In this document: piece after piece, positions 45,602-54,323 of the stretch
Position numbering within the stretch: position 1 is the stretch's first letter
How the letters are laid out: each line of letters starts with the position of its first letter
From: Leptolyngbya sp. 'hensonii'
Lineage (GTDB): Bacteria > Cyanobacteriota > Cyanobacteriia > GCF-001939115
Length of the DNA: 64,000 nt
Assembly: GCF_001939115.1 (NCBI RefSeq)
Contig: NZ_MQTZ01000046.1
Coordinates: 62,001-126,000, forward strand
Direction of reading: 5' to 3'
Position numbers and translations under genes: made by a program
The notes under the pieces: model-generated
Database searches by the model: none
What the model was told of the DNA's origin: nothing
The model's input: only the letters and a program-made list of their open reading frames with translations

Positions 45602-47860
45602 TCAGACAGGCAACGTGAAATAGAACGTGCTTCCAGCTCCGTAGGTAGATTCAACCCAGATTTCCCCTCCATGCCGCTCAATAATTTTTTTAACGATCGT
45701 AAGTCCTACCCCCGTTCCTCCGCCATACCGACTCGGAGCATGCAGTCGTTTAAAAATTCGAAAGATCACACCCAGGTGCTTCTCCCGCATTCCGATTCCA
45801 TTATCTCGAATATAAAAGGTTCGAAGTGAAGATTGAACCGCATCCGTATCGGTGGAAGCAGGCTCTGACTGAGGCAGACAACCCACTTCAATCCATTTTT
45901 CGGGTTGGTCATTATATTTCAACCCATTCCCAATCAGATTCGTCAAAACTTCTTCCAGCAAAATCCGATCGCCTTGCACCCTGGGTAGGGGCTGGGGAAT
46001 GCGGATCTCAATCTGGGAAGATTCCTGGCCAATCCTGAGCACTTCAACCACATTTTGAACCAGTTGATTCAAATCCAGAGATGAGAAATGCAGTTCCTGC
46101 CGCCCCAACCGCGAGAAATGCAGCAGGGCATTAATTAGATTTTCCATCCGACAGGTCAGATTAACCAGGGTTTCAAGCTTAGCCACCCCCTCTATGTCCA
46201 AAACGCTGGCATAGTCTTCCAGCAGAAACGTGGCGTAATTATGAATTCCCCGCAACGGTTCCTTCAGATCATGGGAGGCAATGTAGGCAAAAGCATCCAG
46301 TTCGCTGTTACTGCGCTGCAATTCTAGATTGATAGCCGCCAGTTCATCTGCCCGACGGAGCACAATTCCCACGATCGCGCTCCGTAGTTCCATAGCCCCC
46401 TCAATCTCTCCGGGTTGCCAGGGGAGAGATTGACCCGTCACCGTTTCCTGCCACAATTCAAACGATTTACGGGGAAAGAGGGTCAGGGTCCCATCCGGTT
46501 CCCGGTGAGCCTGTTTATGGGGATTCCCAGCCCAATTGACGTGCTGCAGCAACTCTGGGCGAAACCAGAGGACGTAATTTTTCTGGATTCGGGTAATCGA
46601 TAGGGCTAGCAAGCCACTGGCCTGCTCTTTGAAGGCCATTGCTGGAGGATACAGGGCAGACAGCCCATGGGTGATGAACAAATTATGTTGAAACTGATTC
46701 GGTAACCACTCTATGAGATTCAGCAGTTCATCCTCGGCGGGGGTTTGGCCGATCGTGACCAGGTTTCGGTCCGCATAGACCGCAACGCCCTCTGCCCTCG
46801 TCAGAGAGCGCAGATTCGCCAGATTTTGGATCAATCCATCCACAAAGCTCTCGGAGCGGGCAATCTCATCAATCAAGCGGGACTGAATAGATTTCAGTCG
46901 AATTCTATCTTCCAGATTCTCCTGTTCTTCCTTCGCGATTAATTCCAAGGACATCACCCGCCCCAGAAACTCGCAAATCGTTCGGGTTTCGTAGGAGACA
47001 AAATAGGGCGTAGTGTGATGACAGGCAATCAGCCCCCACAGCTTCTGATTTTTGATCAAAGAAATAGACATGGAGGCCCGTACCCCCATATTGTGCAAAT
47101 ACTCAATGTGAATCGGAGAAACAGCCCGAAGCACACTCAGGCTTAGATCCAGGGGGGAAGATTCTTCCTGTTCCCCTTCTGCCCGTATGATCTTGACGGG
47201 GGTATAGTTCACGTCAGGGATGAGGCGGAGCCAGTTAACGCTGTAAAGATGTTTCGCCTGCTTCGGAATGTCAGAGTCCGGGTAGTGCAGCCCCAGATAG
47301 GATTCCAGGTGGTCAGGCTTATCTTCAGCCACCACAGTCCCCGATCCATCCGCCTCAAACCGATAAATCATAACCCGATCGAACCCCACGATCGCCCGAA
47401 TATCCTTCACAACCAGAGTACATAAGTCCTGCAAGCTGATAGCCTGCTGCATTCGACTCAAAACCCGGTGGGTTTGTTGATAAAAACCCAAAAAATCTTG
47501 ATCCGCTGTTGTGCACAGGGGTTCTAATTCCAGAATAATTTTGTTTGCTAAAGACCGATGCACAATCCCATTCATCAGGGAAGCCTGATCTCCCTGCCCG
47601 ATCGTTACCTTCAGGGGATTGAGATACTCAAAGTTTCCGGCCAGGCAGGCATGGATGCTCAACACAGTTGCATCTCCCAGCCAGGTAGAGAGTGGCCTGC
47701 CTAAAAGATCCTGGGATGGAATTCCCATCAAAGCAGCTCCATTATCACTCACCTGTTCCACCGTCAGGTCGGGTTCGGAGAGCACCAGCAGCAACCCATG
47801 GGGCTGAATGAACCCAGGTATGTGAATCGGTTCCCGATCGCAATTTGTTAAATCAATCAT
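45602..47860 (-). CDS. cphB: bacteriophytochrome-type sensor histidine kinase
   Basis: A 752-residue phytochrome with PAS-GAF-PHY-HisKA-HATPase order. Cys7 in LTNCDREPIHIPG is the N-terminal bilin-binding cysteine of biliverdin-type phytochromes. The GAF position used by Cph1 (Cys before His) is Ile here (SPIHIEYL), so phycocyanobilin attachment there is excluded. The PDSDIP motif, the PHY tongue PRKSFELW and the H box (ASHDLKEPLRGIHNY, His near 530) are present, as are IRDNGIG and GTGVGLTIVKK. It should sense red/far-red light. No response regulator or haem oxygenase is adjacent. Confidence 0.94.
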   Translation of the reverse strand: MIDLTNCDREPIHIPGFIQPHGLLLVLSEPDLTVEQVSDNGAALMGIPSQDLLGRPLSTWLGDATVLSIHACLAGNFEYLNPLKVTIGQGDQASLMNGIVHRSLANKIILELEPLCTTADQDFLGFYQQTHRVLSRMQQAISLQDLCTLVVKDIRAIVGFDRVMIYRFEADGSGTVVAEDKPDHLESYLGLHYPDSDIPKQAKHLYSVNWLRLIPDVNYTPVKIIRAEGEQEESSPLDLSLSVLRAVSPIHIEYLHNMGVRASMSISLIKNQKLWGLIACHHTTPYFVSYETRTICEFLGRVMSLELIAKEEQENLEDRIRLKSIQSRLIDEIARSESFVDGLIQNLANLRSLTRAEGVAVYADRNLVTIGQTPAEDELLNLIEWLPNQFQHNLFITHGLSALYPPAMAFKEQASGLLALSITRIQKNYVLWFRPELLQHVNWAGNPHKQAHREPDGTLTLFPRKSFELWQETVTGQSLPWQPGEIEGAMELRSAIVGIVLRRADELAAINLELQRSNSELDAFAYIASHDLKEPLRGIHNYATFLLEDYASVLDIEGVAKLETLVNLTCRMENLINALLHFSRLGRQELHFSSLDLNQLVQNVVEVLRIGQESSQIEIRIPQPLPRVQGDRILLEEVLTNLIGNGLKYNDQPEKWIEVGCLPQSEPASTDTDAVQSSLRTFYIRDNGIGMREKHLGVIFRIFKRLHAPSRYGGGTGVGLTIVKKIIERHGGEIWVESTYGAGSTFYFTLPV

Positions 47861-48115
47861 CTCTAAAATTAAATGGTGGGATTGATAATGATGGAAAGGT
47901 AGCCTGGAGGACTTCGTCTCTTGCCTCCCATCTGATTCAAACGGAATTTGCTCCTACCATGAATCGAAACAATGGCTCATCCAATACTGTATCCCAGAAG
48001 AATTTTCAACAAAAATTTATTCCAATCCATGGCTGGGCACAGTTAAATAAAAATGATTCTGGGAATAAGAAATAACCCCCTTGTACCCTTTTTATTCAGG
48101 CTCCCCCTCTGAATT

Positions 48116-48550
48116 ATGTCCCCCTTGCAGCAACAGCATTCTGACCTTGCAACACAGACAGAACGCCTGAATCTATTACCAGAATCCCGTGACTATGAGC
48201 TCTGGTACAGGCAGGGCGAATCATTGGCCAGTGTGGGCAACTATGAAGGGGCTCTGGTGAGTTTTGAGGCAGCCCTGAAAATCAGACCCGAGAGTGTAGC
48301 GGCCTGGAATTTTCGGGCAGCCATGTTGATTCATCTGGAACGGTACGAGGATGCGCTCAGTAGCAGCGATCGGGCACTCAATCTCCAGCATGGGAACGAA
48401 GAGGCCTGGTTATTTAGGGGGGCTGCCCTGCAACGGTTAGGGCACTATCAACAAGCCTATGCCAGCTACTATCAGGCTTTAGACAGAGGCCGACGAACTC
48501 GTACCGAATTCTCCTGGTTCAAAGGAATTAAAAGACTCTTTAAGGGATAG
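48116..48550 (+). CDS. small TPR protein
   Basis: A 144-residue protein with three TPR units (about 28-130): YELWYRQGESLASVGNYEGALVSFEAAL, AAWNFRAAMLIHLERYEDALSSSDRAL, and EAWLFRGAALQRLGHYQQAYASYYQAL. No signal peptide. The C-terminus is basic (FKGIKRLFKG). A protein-protein adaptor; partner unknown. Confidence 0.85.
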   Translation: MSPLQQQHSDLATQTERLNLLPESRDYELWYRQGESLASVGNYEGALVSFEAALKIRPESVAAWNFRAAMLIHLERYEDALSSSDRALNLQHGNEEAWLFRGAALQRLGHYQQAYASYYQALDRGRRTRTEFSWFKGIKRLFKG

Positions 48551-48620
48551 GGTCAGCAGCGTTAATCCCAGGGTAGAGCCAGTAAAATAAAGCTATCGGA
48601 TTCGAGGGCCAGTTCTCTGG

Positions 48621-50372
48621 TTGATTTTACCTATCGAGACTATCTACGGCCACCTGCAGGGCCTGAAATCCAGCCAGCTTAAACAATTACAAAAGCTTTA
48701 CCATCAGCGGCTTCCCGGCGATCGCCTCACCACGTCGGAATTTGCCCAACGGCTGGCTGCCATCAGCACTGAAATTAACCAACCTGTGTGCGTCTACATT
48801 AATCGTCGGGGGCAGCCTATCCGTGTGGGGGTAGGGACCCCCGGCCAAACTCAGATTCCGTTGCTGGAACTCCCCCGCTATGGGGTCGAGCGTCTGAGTG
48901 GCATCCGCTGTATTGCCACCCAACTCAAGGCCGATCCACCGAATCAGGCCGCTCTGACCGCAATGGCCATGCAACGACTGGACGCACTGGCGGTCCTGAT
49001 TCTCTCAGGGTCTGGGTTTGAGCGGCGGGGTGGAGGTGCGACAGGCTATGTCCGAGCAACCTATTTGGCCCATCTGATTCCCCAACCCGAAGACACCCTC
49101 CGTCCCCAGGCCAATGAAGCCGGGGAAGAGCCACCTGCCAGTTGGAGTGTGTCGCCTCCGTTGAGCCTGGAGATGCTTGCTAACCAGGATTTTGTGGATC
49201 TGGTGGAGGGGCTGGAAGAAGAGTTTCGCCGGGAATATACCGCCCGTCAGGTCGATCGCACTCAGGACCAGGTTTTGTTAGTGGGGCTGCAAACCGATAC
49301 CCTTCCGATTCAACGGTTCCAGGATGGGCTGGCAGAATTATCCCGGTTGGTGGAAACCGCCGGGGGAGAGGTGCTGCAGGTACTCTGCCAACGACGCCCC
49401 CGTCCCCATCCCCAGACCGTGGTCGGGGAAGGAAAAGTACAGGAGATTGCCCTCACGGTTCAGGCGGTCGGGGCCAGTCTGGTTGTCTTCGATCGGGATC
49501 TGTCCCCCACTCAGATTCGCAACCTGGAAATGCAGCTCGGGGTCAGGGTTATCGATCGCACAGAGGTGATCCTGGATATTTTTGCCCAGCGCGCCCAATC
49601 CAAAGCCGGGAAACTACAGGTGGAACTGGCCCAACTGGAATATATGCTGCCCCGCCTGGCCGGGCGGGGGCAGGCCATGTCCCGCTTAGGAGGCGGCATT
49701 GGCACCAGAGGTCCGGGGGAAACCAAGCTAGAGACGGAGCGGCGGAGCATTCAACGGCGAATCACCCGGCTCCAGCGGGAGGTCGATCAGTTACAGGCCC
49801 ACCGATCGCGGCTGCGCCAACAGCGGCAGCATCGGGAGATTCCCTCCGTAGCGATCGTGGGCTATACCAATGCGGGCAAATCAACCCTGCTGAATGTCCT
49901 TACGGCAGCAGAAGTATACGCCGCCGATCAACTCTTCGCCACCCTCGACCCCACTACCCGACGGTTAGTCATCACCAACCCGGAAACTCAGGAGTTAGAA
50001 ACCATTCTGCTGACCGATACCGTTGGGTTTATCCATGAGTTACCCCCAGCCTTAATTGATGCATTTCGGGCCACCCTGGAAGAGGTGACTGAAGCCGATG
50101 CCCTGGTGCATCTGGTGGATCTGTCCCATCCAGCCTGGCAGAGTCATATCCGTTCAGTAATGGCAATTTTGACCGCTATGCCGATCGTGCCTGGGCCAAT
50201 CCTGCTGGTTTTCAACAAGATCGATTGTGCCGATGGAGATGCGATCGCCCTAGCCCGGGAAGAGTTTCCAAATGGGATCTTCATCTCAGCCAGTGCTGGC
50301 CTGGGGCTAGAAACCCTAAAACAAAAACTCTGCCATCTGGCCCACTACAGCCTGGTCCATGCGGGAGGGTAA
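48621..50372 (+). CDS. hflX: ribosome-associated GTPase HflX
   Basis: A 583-residue HflX, longer than the E. coli protein (426) because of a conserved cyanobacterial N-terminal extension (about 1-190, with INRRGQPIRVGVGTPGQTQIP). It appears to start at TTG 48621. Next come the HflX domain (VGLQTDTLPIQRF, VVGEGKVQEIAL, VFDRDLSPTQIRNLE), a coiled-coil stretch (RRSIQRRITRLQREVDQL) and the GTPase with G1 GYTNAGKST, G3 DTVGFI, and G4 NKID. HflX splits stalled or hibernating ribosomes. Confidence 0.94.
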   Translation: MILPIETIYGHLQGLKSSQLKQLQKLYHQRLPGDRLTTSEFAQRLAAISTEINQPVCVYINRRGQPIRVGVGTPGQTQIPLLELPRYGVERLSGIRCIATQLKADPPNQAALTAMAMQRLDALAVLILSGSGFERRGGGATGYVRATYLAHLIPQPEDTLRPQANEAGEEPPASWSVSPPLSLEMLANQDFVDLVEGLEEEFRREYTARQVDRTQDQVLLVGLQTDTLPIQRFQDGLAELSRLVETAGGEVLQVLCQRRPRPHPQTVVGEGKVQEIALTVQAVGASLVVFDRDLSPTQIRNLEMQLGVRVIDRTEVILDIFAQRAQSKAGKLQVELAQLEYMLPRLAGRGQAMSRLGGGIGTRGPGETKLETERRSIQRRITRLQREVDQLQAHRSRLRQQRQHREIPSVAIVGYTNAGKSTLLNVLTAAEVYAADQLFATLDPTTRRLVITNPETQELETILLTDTVGFIHELPPALIDAFRATLEEVTEADALVHLVDLSHPAWQSHIRSVMAILTAMPIVPGPILLVFNKIDCADGDAIALAREEFPNGIFISASAGLGLETLKQKLCHLAHYSLVHAGG

Positions 50373-50428
50373 GGATTTGACAATCTTAGCTAAGATTTAA
50401 GAAACATTCGTTAACAGAACGGACGGCT

Positions 50429-50695
50429 ATGACTCCCCAAGTCGAAATCTATACCTGGCGTTCCTGTCCCTTTTGTGTGCGGGCAAAGGCCCTGCTCAAT
50501 CAGAAGGGCATTGCCTACACTGAGTATTCTATTGATGGAGACGAGCAGGCCCGGTCTAAAATGGCCAAACGGGCCAATGGACAACGATCGGTGCCTCAAA
50601 TTTTCATTAACAATCAGCATGTGGGGGGCTGCGATGATATCTATGCTCTGAACGTCCAAGGCAAGCTGGATATTCTGTTGCAGGCTGAGGCATAA
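50429..50695 (+). CDS. grxC: glutaredoxin 3
   Basis: An 88-residue dithiol glutaredoxin. The active site CPFC is at residues 14-17 (TWRSCPFCVRAKALL), the cis-proline in RSVPQIFINNQ, and GGCDDIYAL near the C-terminus binds glutathione. It is followed after 6 bp by gshB, so thiol reductant and its cofactor enzyme are co-transcribed. Confidence 0.96.
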   Translation: MTPQVEIYTWRSCPFCVRAKALLNQKGIAYTEYSIDGDEQARSKMAKRANGQRSVPQIFINNQHVGGCDDIYALNVQGKLDILLQAEA

Positions 50696-50701
50696 CCCGG
50701 C

Positions 50702-51664
50702 ATGAAACTGGCATTTATTATTGATCCCATTCAGGCTCTGGATCCGGGCCATGATACCAGTGTGGCCCTGATGGAAGCAGCCCAGGAACGGGGCCACGAG
50801 ATCTGGATCACCCAGGCCCACGGGCTGGGTGTGGCAGACGGCAAAGCCTGGGCTCAACTCACCCCCGTGCAACTCACTCCCGTACAACTGATCGAGGGCC
50901 GGTGGGTAGCCCCTCAGCCCTGGTATAGGCTGGGGGAACCTGTGTTCTGTCCCCTGGAATCGATGGACGGCGTTTTCATGCGCACAGACCCGCCCGTTAC
51001 CATTCCCTATCTCTATGCCACCTATATTCTGGATTATGTGGACCCGATTCAAACCCGGGTGATCAATGCACCGGCAGGGCTGCGGGCAGCCAACGAAAAA
51101 ATGTATGCCCTGCAGTTCACCGAGGCCATTCCCCGCACGATCGTCGCCCGCGATAAGCAGGTCATCCGCCACTTTGTGGAACAGGAAGGGGCAGCGGTGC
51201 TCAAGCCCCTGGGCGGGAAAGCCGGAGAGGGAATTCTTTTCCTGGATGGGAACGATCGCAACCTGAACTCCCTGGTGGAAATCAGCACCCTGCAGGGGCA
51301 GGTGCCGGTCATGGTCCAAACTTATCTGCCTGCCGCCAAAGATGGGGACAAACGGATTATTTTGCTGCATGGAGAGCCGATCGGAGCCGTGAACCGGGTT
51401 CCCACGGGTCGGGAATTTCGGGGTAACATGGCCGTCGGAGGCCGGGTTGAGGCCATCGAAATCACCGATCGGGAATTGGACATTTGCCGACAACTGGCCC
51501 CTGCCCTGAAACGGGACGGCCTGGTTTTCGTGGGAATTGATGTGATTGGGGGCTATTTGACGGAAGTCAACGTCACCAGCCCCACCGGCATCCGGGAGAT
51601 CGATCGCCTGAGCGGCACTCGCCTGGGGCATCAGGTCATGGAGTGGCTGGAAAATCAGGGTTGA
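50702..51664 (+). CDS. gshB: glutathione synthetase
   Basis: GshB joins gamma-glutamylcysteine and glycine with ATP. The 320-residue ATP-grasp enzyme shows MKLAFIIDPIQAL, the FMRTDPPVTIPYLYATYILDYV block, AAVLKPLGGKAGEGILFL (ATP-binding loop), GDKRIILLHGEPIGAVNRVP, and GIDVIGGYLTEVNVTSPTGIREIDRL with metal-binding residues. Convergent with the aminotransferase gene across a 4-bp gap. A local in-frame duplication LTPVQLTPVQLIEG is visible at about residues 57-67. Confidence 0.96.
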   Translation: MKLAFIIDPIQALDPGHDTSVALMEAAQERGHEIWITQAHGLGVADGKAWAQLTPVQLTPVQLIEGRWVAPQPWYRLGEPVFCPLESMDGVFMRTDPPVTIPYLYATYILDYVDPIQTRVINAPAGLRAANEKMYALQFTEAIPRTIVARDKQVIRHFVEQEGAAVLKPLGGKAGEGILFLDGNDRNLNSLVEISTLQGQVPVMVQTYLPAAKDGDKRIILLHGEPIGAVNRVPTGREFRGNMAVGGRVEAIEITDRELDICRQLAPALKRDGLVFVGIDVIGGYLTEVNVTSPTGIREIDRLSGTRLGHQVMEWLENQG

Positions 51665-51668
51665 AGGC

Positions 51669-52835
51669 TTAGAGGATCGTCTGCATGAACGCTGTCAGGC
51701 GATCCATCCCCCGATTAATAGTGGTCATATCCGTCGCATAGGACAGGCGGATGTGATCATCGGCTCCAAAAGCCACACCAGGAATCACAGCCACCTGTTG
51801 AGCATCCAGGAGCTTGTCGCAAAATTCCAGGGAAGTCAGCCCCGTCTTGCCAATGTTGGCAAACATATAGAAAGCGCCATCAGGCTTGGCACAGGCAATG
51901 CCAGGAATAGCATTCAGCCGCTCATACATCACCTGCCGCCGCTCGGCAAAGGCCAGCCGCATTTCTTCCACACAATCCTGGGGAGATTCCAGGGCTGCGA
52001 TCGCCCCGTACTGGGCAAAAGTACAGACGTTGGACGTACTGTGCCCTTGGATGGTCGCGGCTGCTTTGATGATCTCGACTGGTCCCGCCAGGTAACCGAT
52101 GCGCCAACCGGTCATGGAGTAAGCCTTAGCAAAGCCACTACTAATAAAGGTACGCTCATAGATCTCCGGTCCCACCGCACCAATACTCAGATGTTGAACC
52201 CCGTCGTATAAAATTTTGCTGTAGATTTCATCGGAAATCACCAGCAGATCCAATTCAATGATGACCTCAGCAATGGCTCGAATCTCCTCGGGGGTGTAGA
52301 CCATCCCCGTCGGATTGGAGGGCGAGTTGAGGATGAACAGGCGAGTCCGGGATGTGGTAGCTTGTCGAATCTGATCAGGAGTGATTTTATAGCCGGTTGA
52401 GGCATCCGTCGGCACACAAATCGGCACCCCATCCGCCAATTTCACCATTTCTGGATAACTGAGCCAGTAGGGCGCTGGAATGATCACCTCATCGCCCGAA
52501 TTCAGCAAGGCCAGCATCAGGTTGTAGAGAGAATGCTTGCCGCCATTAGTGACAATAATATTTTCAGCCCCGTAGCAAAGATTGTAATCGGTCTGCAGTA
52601 GGTGGGCAATCGCCTGTCTGAGCCTGGGTTCCCCAGCAGCCGGGCCGTAGCGAGTCTTGCCTTCGGCCAAAGCCGCCTGCGCTGCAGCCACAATATGGGC
52701 TGGGGTGGGAAAGTCTGGTTCTCCAGCACTGAAACTGCAAATATCGACCCCCTCCGCCTTCATGGCCTTAGCTTTGGTATCGATCGCAAGTGTCAATGAT
52801 GGAGTAATATAACTGACCCTGGTTGCCGGCTTCAT
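51669..52835 (-). CDS. aspC: class I pyridoxal-phosphate aminotransferase, aspartate aminotransferase type
   Basis: A 388-residue subgroup I-gamma-like aminotransferase starting at the ATG at 52833-52835 ([19 protein letters not shown]); a GTG at 52862 would add 9 residues. Visible are [27 protein letters not shown], the [11 protein letters not shown] motif with the conserved Asn, ISDEIY with Asp and Tyr, the Schiff-base lysine in [17 protein letters not shown], and the substrate Arg in DHIRLSYA. Aspartate/prephenate specificity cannot be distinguished by eye. Confidence 0.9.
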   Translation of the reverse strand: MKPATRVSYITPSLTLAIDTKAKAMKAEGVDICSFSAGEPDFPTPAHIVAAAQAALAEGKTRYGPAAGEPRLRQAIAHLLQTDYNLCYGAENIIVTNGGKHSLYNLMLALLNSGDEVIIPAPYWLSYPEMVKLADGVPICVPTDASTGYKITPDQIRQATTSRTRLFILNSPSNPTGMVYTPEEIRAIAEVIIELDLLVISDEIYSKILYDGVQHLSIGAVGPEIYERTFISSGFAKAYSMTGWRIGYLAGPVEIIKAAATIQGHSTSNVCTFAQYGAIAALESPQDCVEEMRLAFAERRQVMYERLNAIPGIACAKPDGAFYMFANIGKTGLTSLEFCDKLLDAQQVAVIPGVAFGADDHIRLSYATDMTTINRGMDRLTAFMQTIL

Positions 52836-52862
52836 AGGAATTTGAGTAGTGTATTTTGTCAC

Positions 52863-53214
52863 CGATTTTCAGCCAGATGGCCAATTCACTCATCCATCCG
52901 CAGAAGACCGTAGGGGGATTTTAACTCAAAAAACAGAAGTCAATTCATCCGGATTGAATTCAGAATTCAAAATTCAAAATGTCAGGTCTTGCACATCATT
53001 TCACTCAGGAATATAACCACCCTAAATGCTAGATAAACGCCCGATCGGCAACTTCTCAAAGAAGTCACCGATCCAAGCAACCAGGCTTCTTCAGTTCAAT
53101 TAAATCACTGTAGATGCTGATATTTTTAGGAAAAAATTAATCATTTTGAGCCTTGCAAGGAAGCCTCCCAGCACAAGTTAAGATCCACTCAGGTCTCAAG
53201 ATTGAATTTTGAAC
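52863..53214. other. non-coding region with 12-bp inverted repeat
   Basis: About 350 bp, AT-rich. TTCAAAATTCAA at 52966-52977 recurs inverted at 53202-53213, just before the stop codon of the next gene, giving a 248-bp interval bounded by inverted repeats. No reading frame, tRNA or promoter can be assigned. Confidence 0.4.
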
Positions 53215-54150
53215 TTACTGATGAATCGCCCTCAACATGTGATAAGCAATTAACAATTGCGTCAGGGCGAGAGGGTAACTTTGCAGCGTTTCACCCGTTG
53301 TACCCGTGATTTTACCCAGTTCCGGATTCCCATCCTTGCTGCAAAATCCCACCAAATTAGGGGCATCATTGCAAATCACATGCTCCAACTCTCGCACCTG
53401 CTCTTTAGTCGCATGGCCATCCACTTCCAGAACATCCACCGGTTTCCCCATATCCCGATCGAGTTCCAGGCGCACAGCCGGTTCAGCAGTCGCAGTCCCC
53501 GGATTCAAAATTTCGGTAAAGTCTGGATGGGGAATCGTTGGCCTTAAAACCAGACGCACATTTAAATGGGAGTTACTCTCATCCAGCTCAGTCTCCGGTG
53601 GATAAAAGGTGACGACCAGATCAGCCCAGCGGCGCTGAGGCCGAATGAATTGCTCTGAGTCTGGCTCCCGTTTAGCCATTTCAGCCAGAACCTCGGCTTC
53701 CGTATAGCCTCGCTTCATCGTATCTCGCTTCACTTTCCACTTCGCCCGCAAAGCCTCGGGGGGAGCCAGATAAACTTTAACATCGTAGCAATCCCGGGCT
53801 CCCCGTGTGGAATACCCCAGCAGCCCTTCAACAATGACAAATTTATTGGGCTTGACATAGACAGGTGCCTCAAACGTGCCCGTTTTATGGCTGTAGACTG
53901 GCTTCAGGATAGGCTGACCTGTCCGCAACAGCGACAGATGCTGCTGCATAATATCAAGATGGTTACAATCCGGATGCAGGGCTGTAATACCCAGTTCGGC
54001 ACGCTGACGACGATCGTACCGATGATAATCATCCGTACAGATAGCAGTTACATTCTCCTCGCCAAAAACCTGAGTAATGCCTCTGGTCAGCGTGGTTTTA
54101 CCGGCTGCACTGTCACCAACAATGCCAAGGATAATGGGGCGCTGAGGCAT
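53215..54150 (-). CDS. phosphoribulokinase-like protein, second type
   Basis: A 311-residue member of the PRK/uridine kinase family. P-loop GDSAAGKT is at 12-19, followed by the CTDDYHRYDRRQRAELGITALHPDCNHLD stretch, PVYSHKTGTFEAPVYVKPNKFVIVEGLLGY (Walker B) and the RPQRRWADLVVTFYPP region. True Calvin-cycle PRK of cyanobacteria is about 332 residues with a P-loop GDSGCGKS whose Cys forms the thioredoxin-regulated disulfide; here that place is Ala16 while the partner Cys38 is kept. Hence a paralogue free of that redox switch. Substrate uncertain; the main prk should be elsewhere. Confidence 0.85.
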   Translation of the reverse strand: MPQRPIILGIVGDSAAGKTTLTRGITQVFGEENVTAICTDDYHRYDRRQRAELGITALHPDCNHLDIMQQHLSLLRTGQPILKPVYSHKTGTFEAPVYVKPNKFVIVEGLLGYSTRGARDCYDVKVYLAPPEALRAKWKVKRDTMKRGYTEAEVLAEMAKREPDSEQFIRPQRRWADLVVTFYPPETELDESNSHLNVRLVLRPTIPHPDFTEILNPGTATAEPAVRLELDRDMGKPVDVLEVDGHATKEQVRELEHVICNDAPNLVGFCSKDGNPELGKITGTTGETLQSYPLALTQLLIAYHMLRAIHQ

Positions 54151-54323
54151 GTTTCTTTACTGAGTCCAACAGTGGAAGTTTGGTGATTCTGATGATACAC
54201 CTAATAGGCACGATTCGTTCTGTCTATAAAAATGATTCGCTTAACCAATGGATCAAAAACAATTTAAATCACTTCTTGTGATATAAGCCAAGCTTTAATT
54301 ATCAGGCAACTGTCGGCCGCAAC

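Noticed and set aside
47845-48075. 76-codon open frame upstream of the small TPR gene
   Set aside because: No ribosome site, low-complexity composition and overlap with the phytochrome start.
50411-51631. Long antisense open frame (406 codons) across grxC-gshB
   Set aside because: Composition is the mirror of a GC-biased coding strand and both sense genes are unmistakable.
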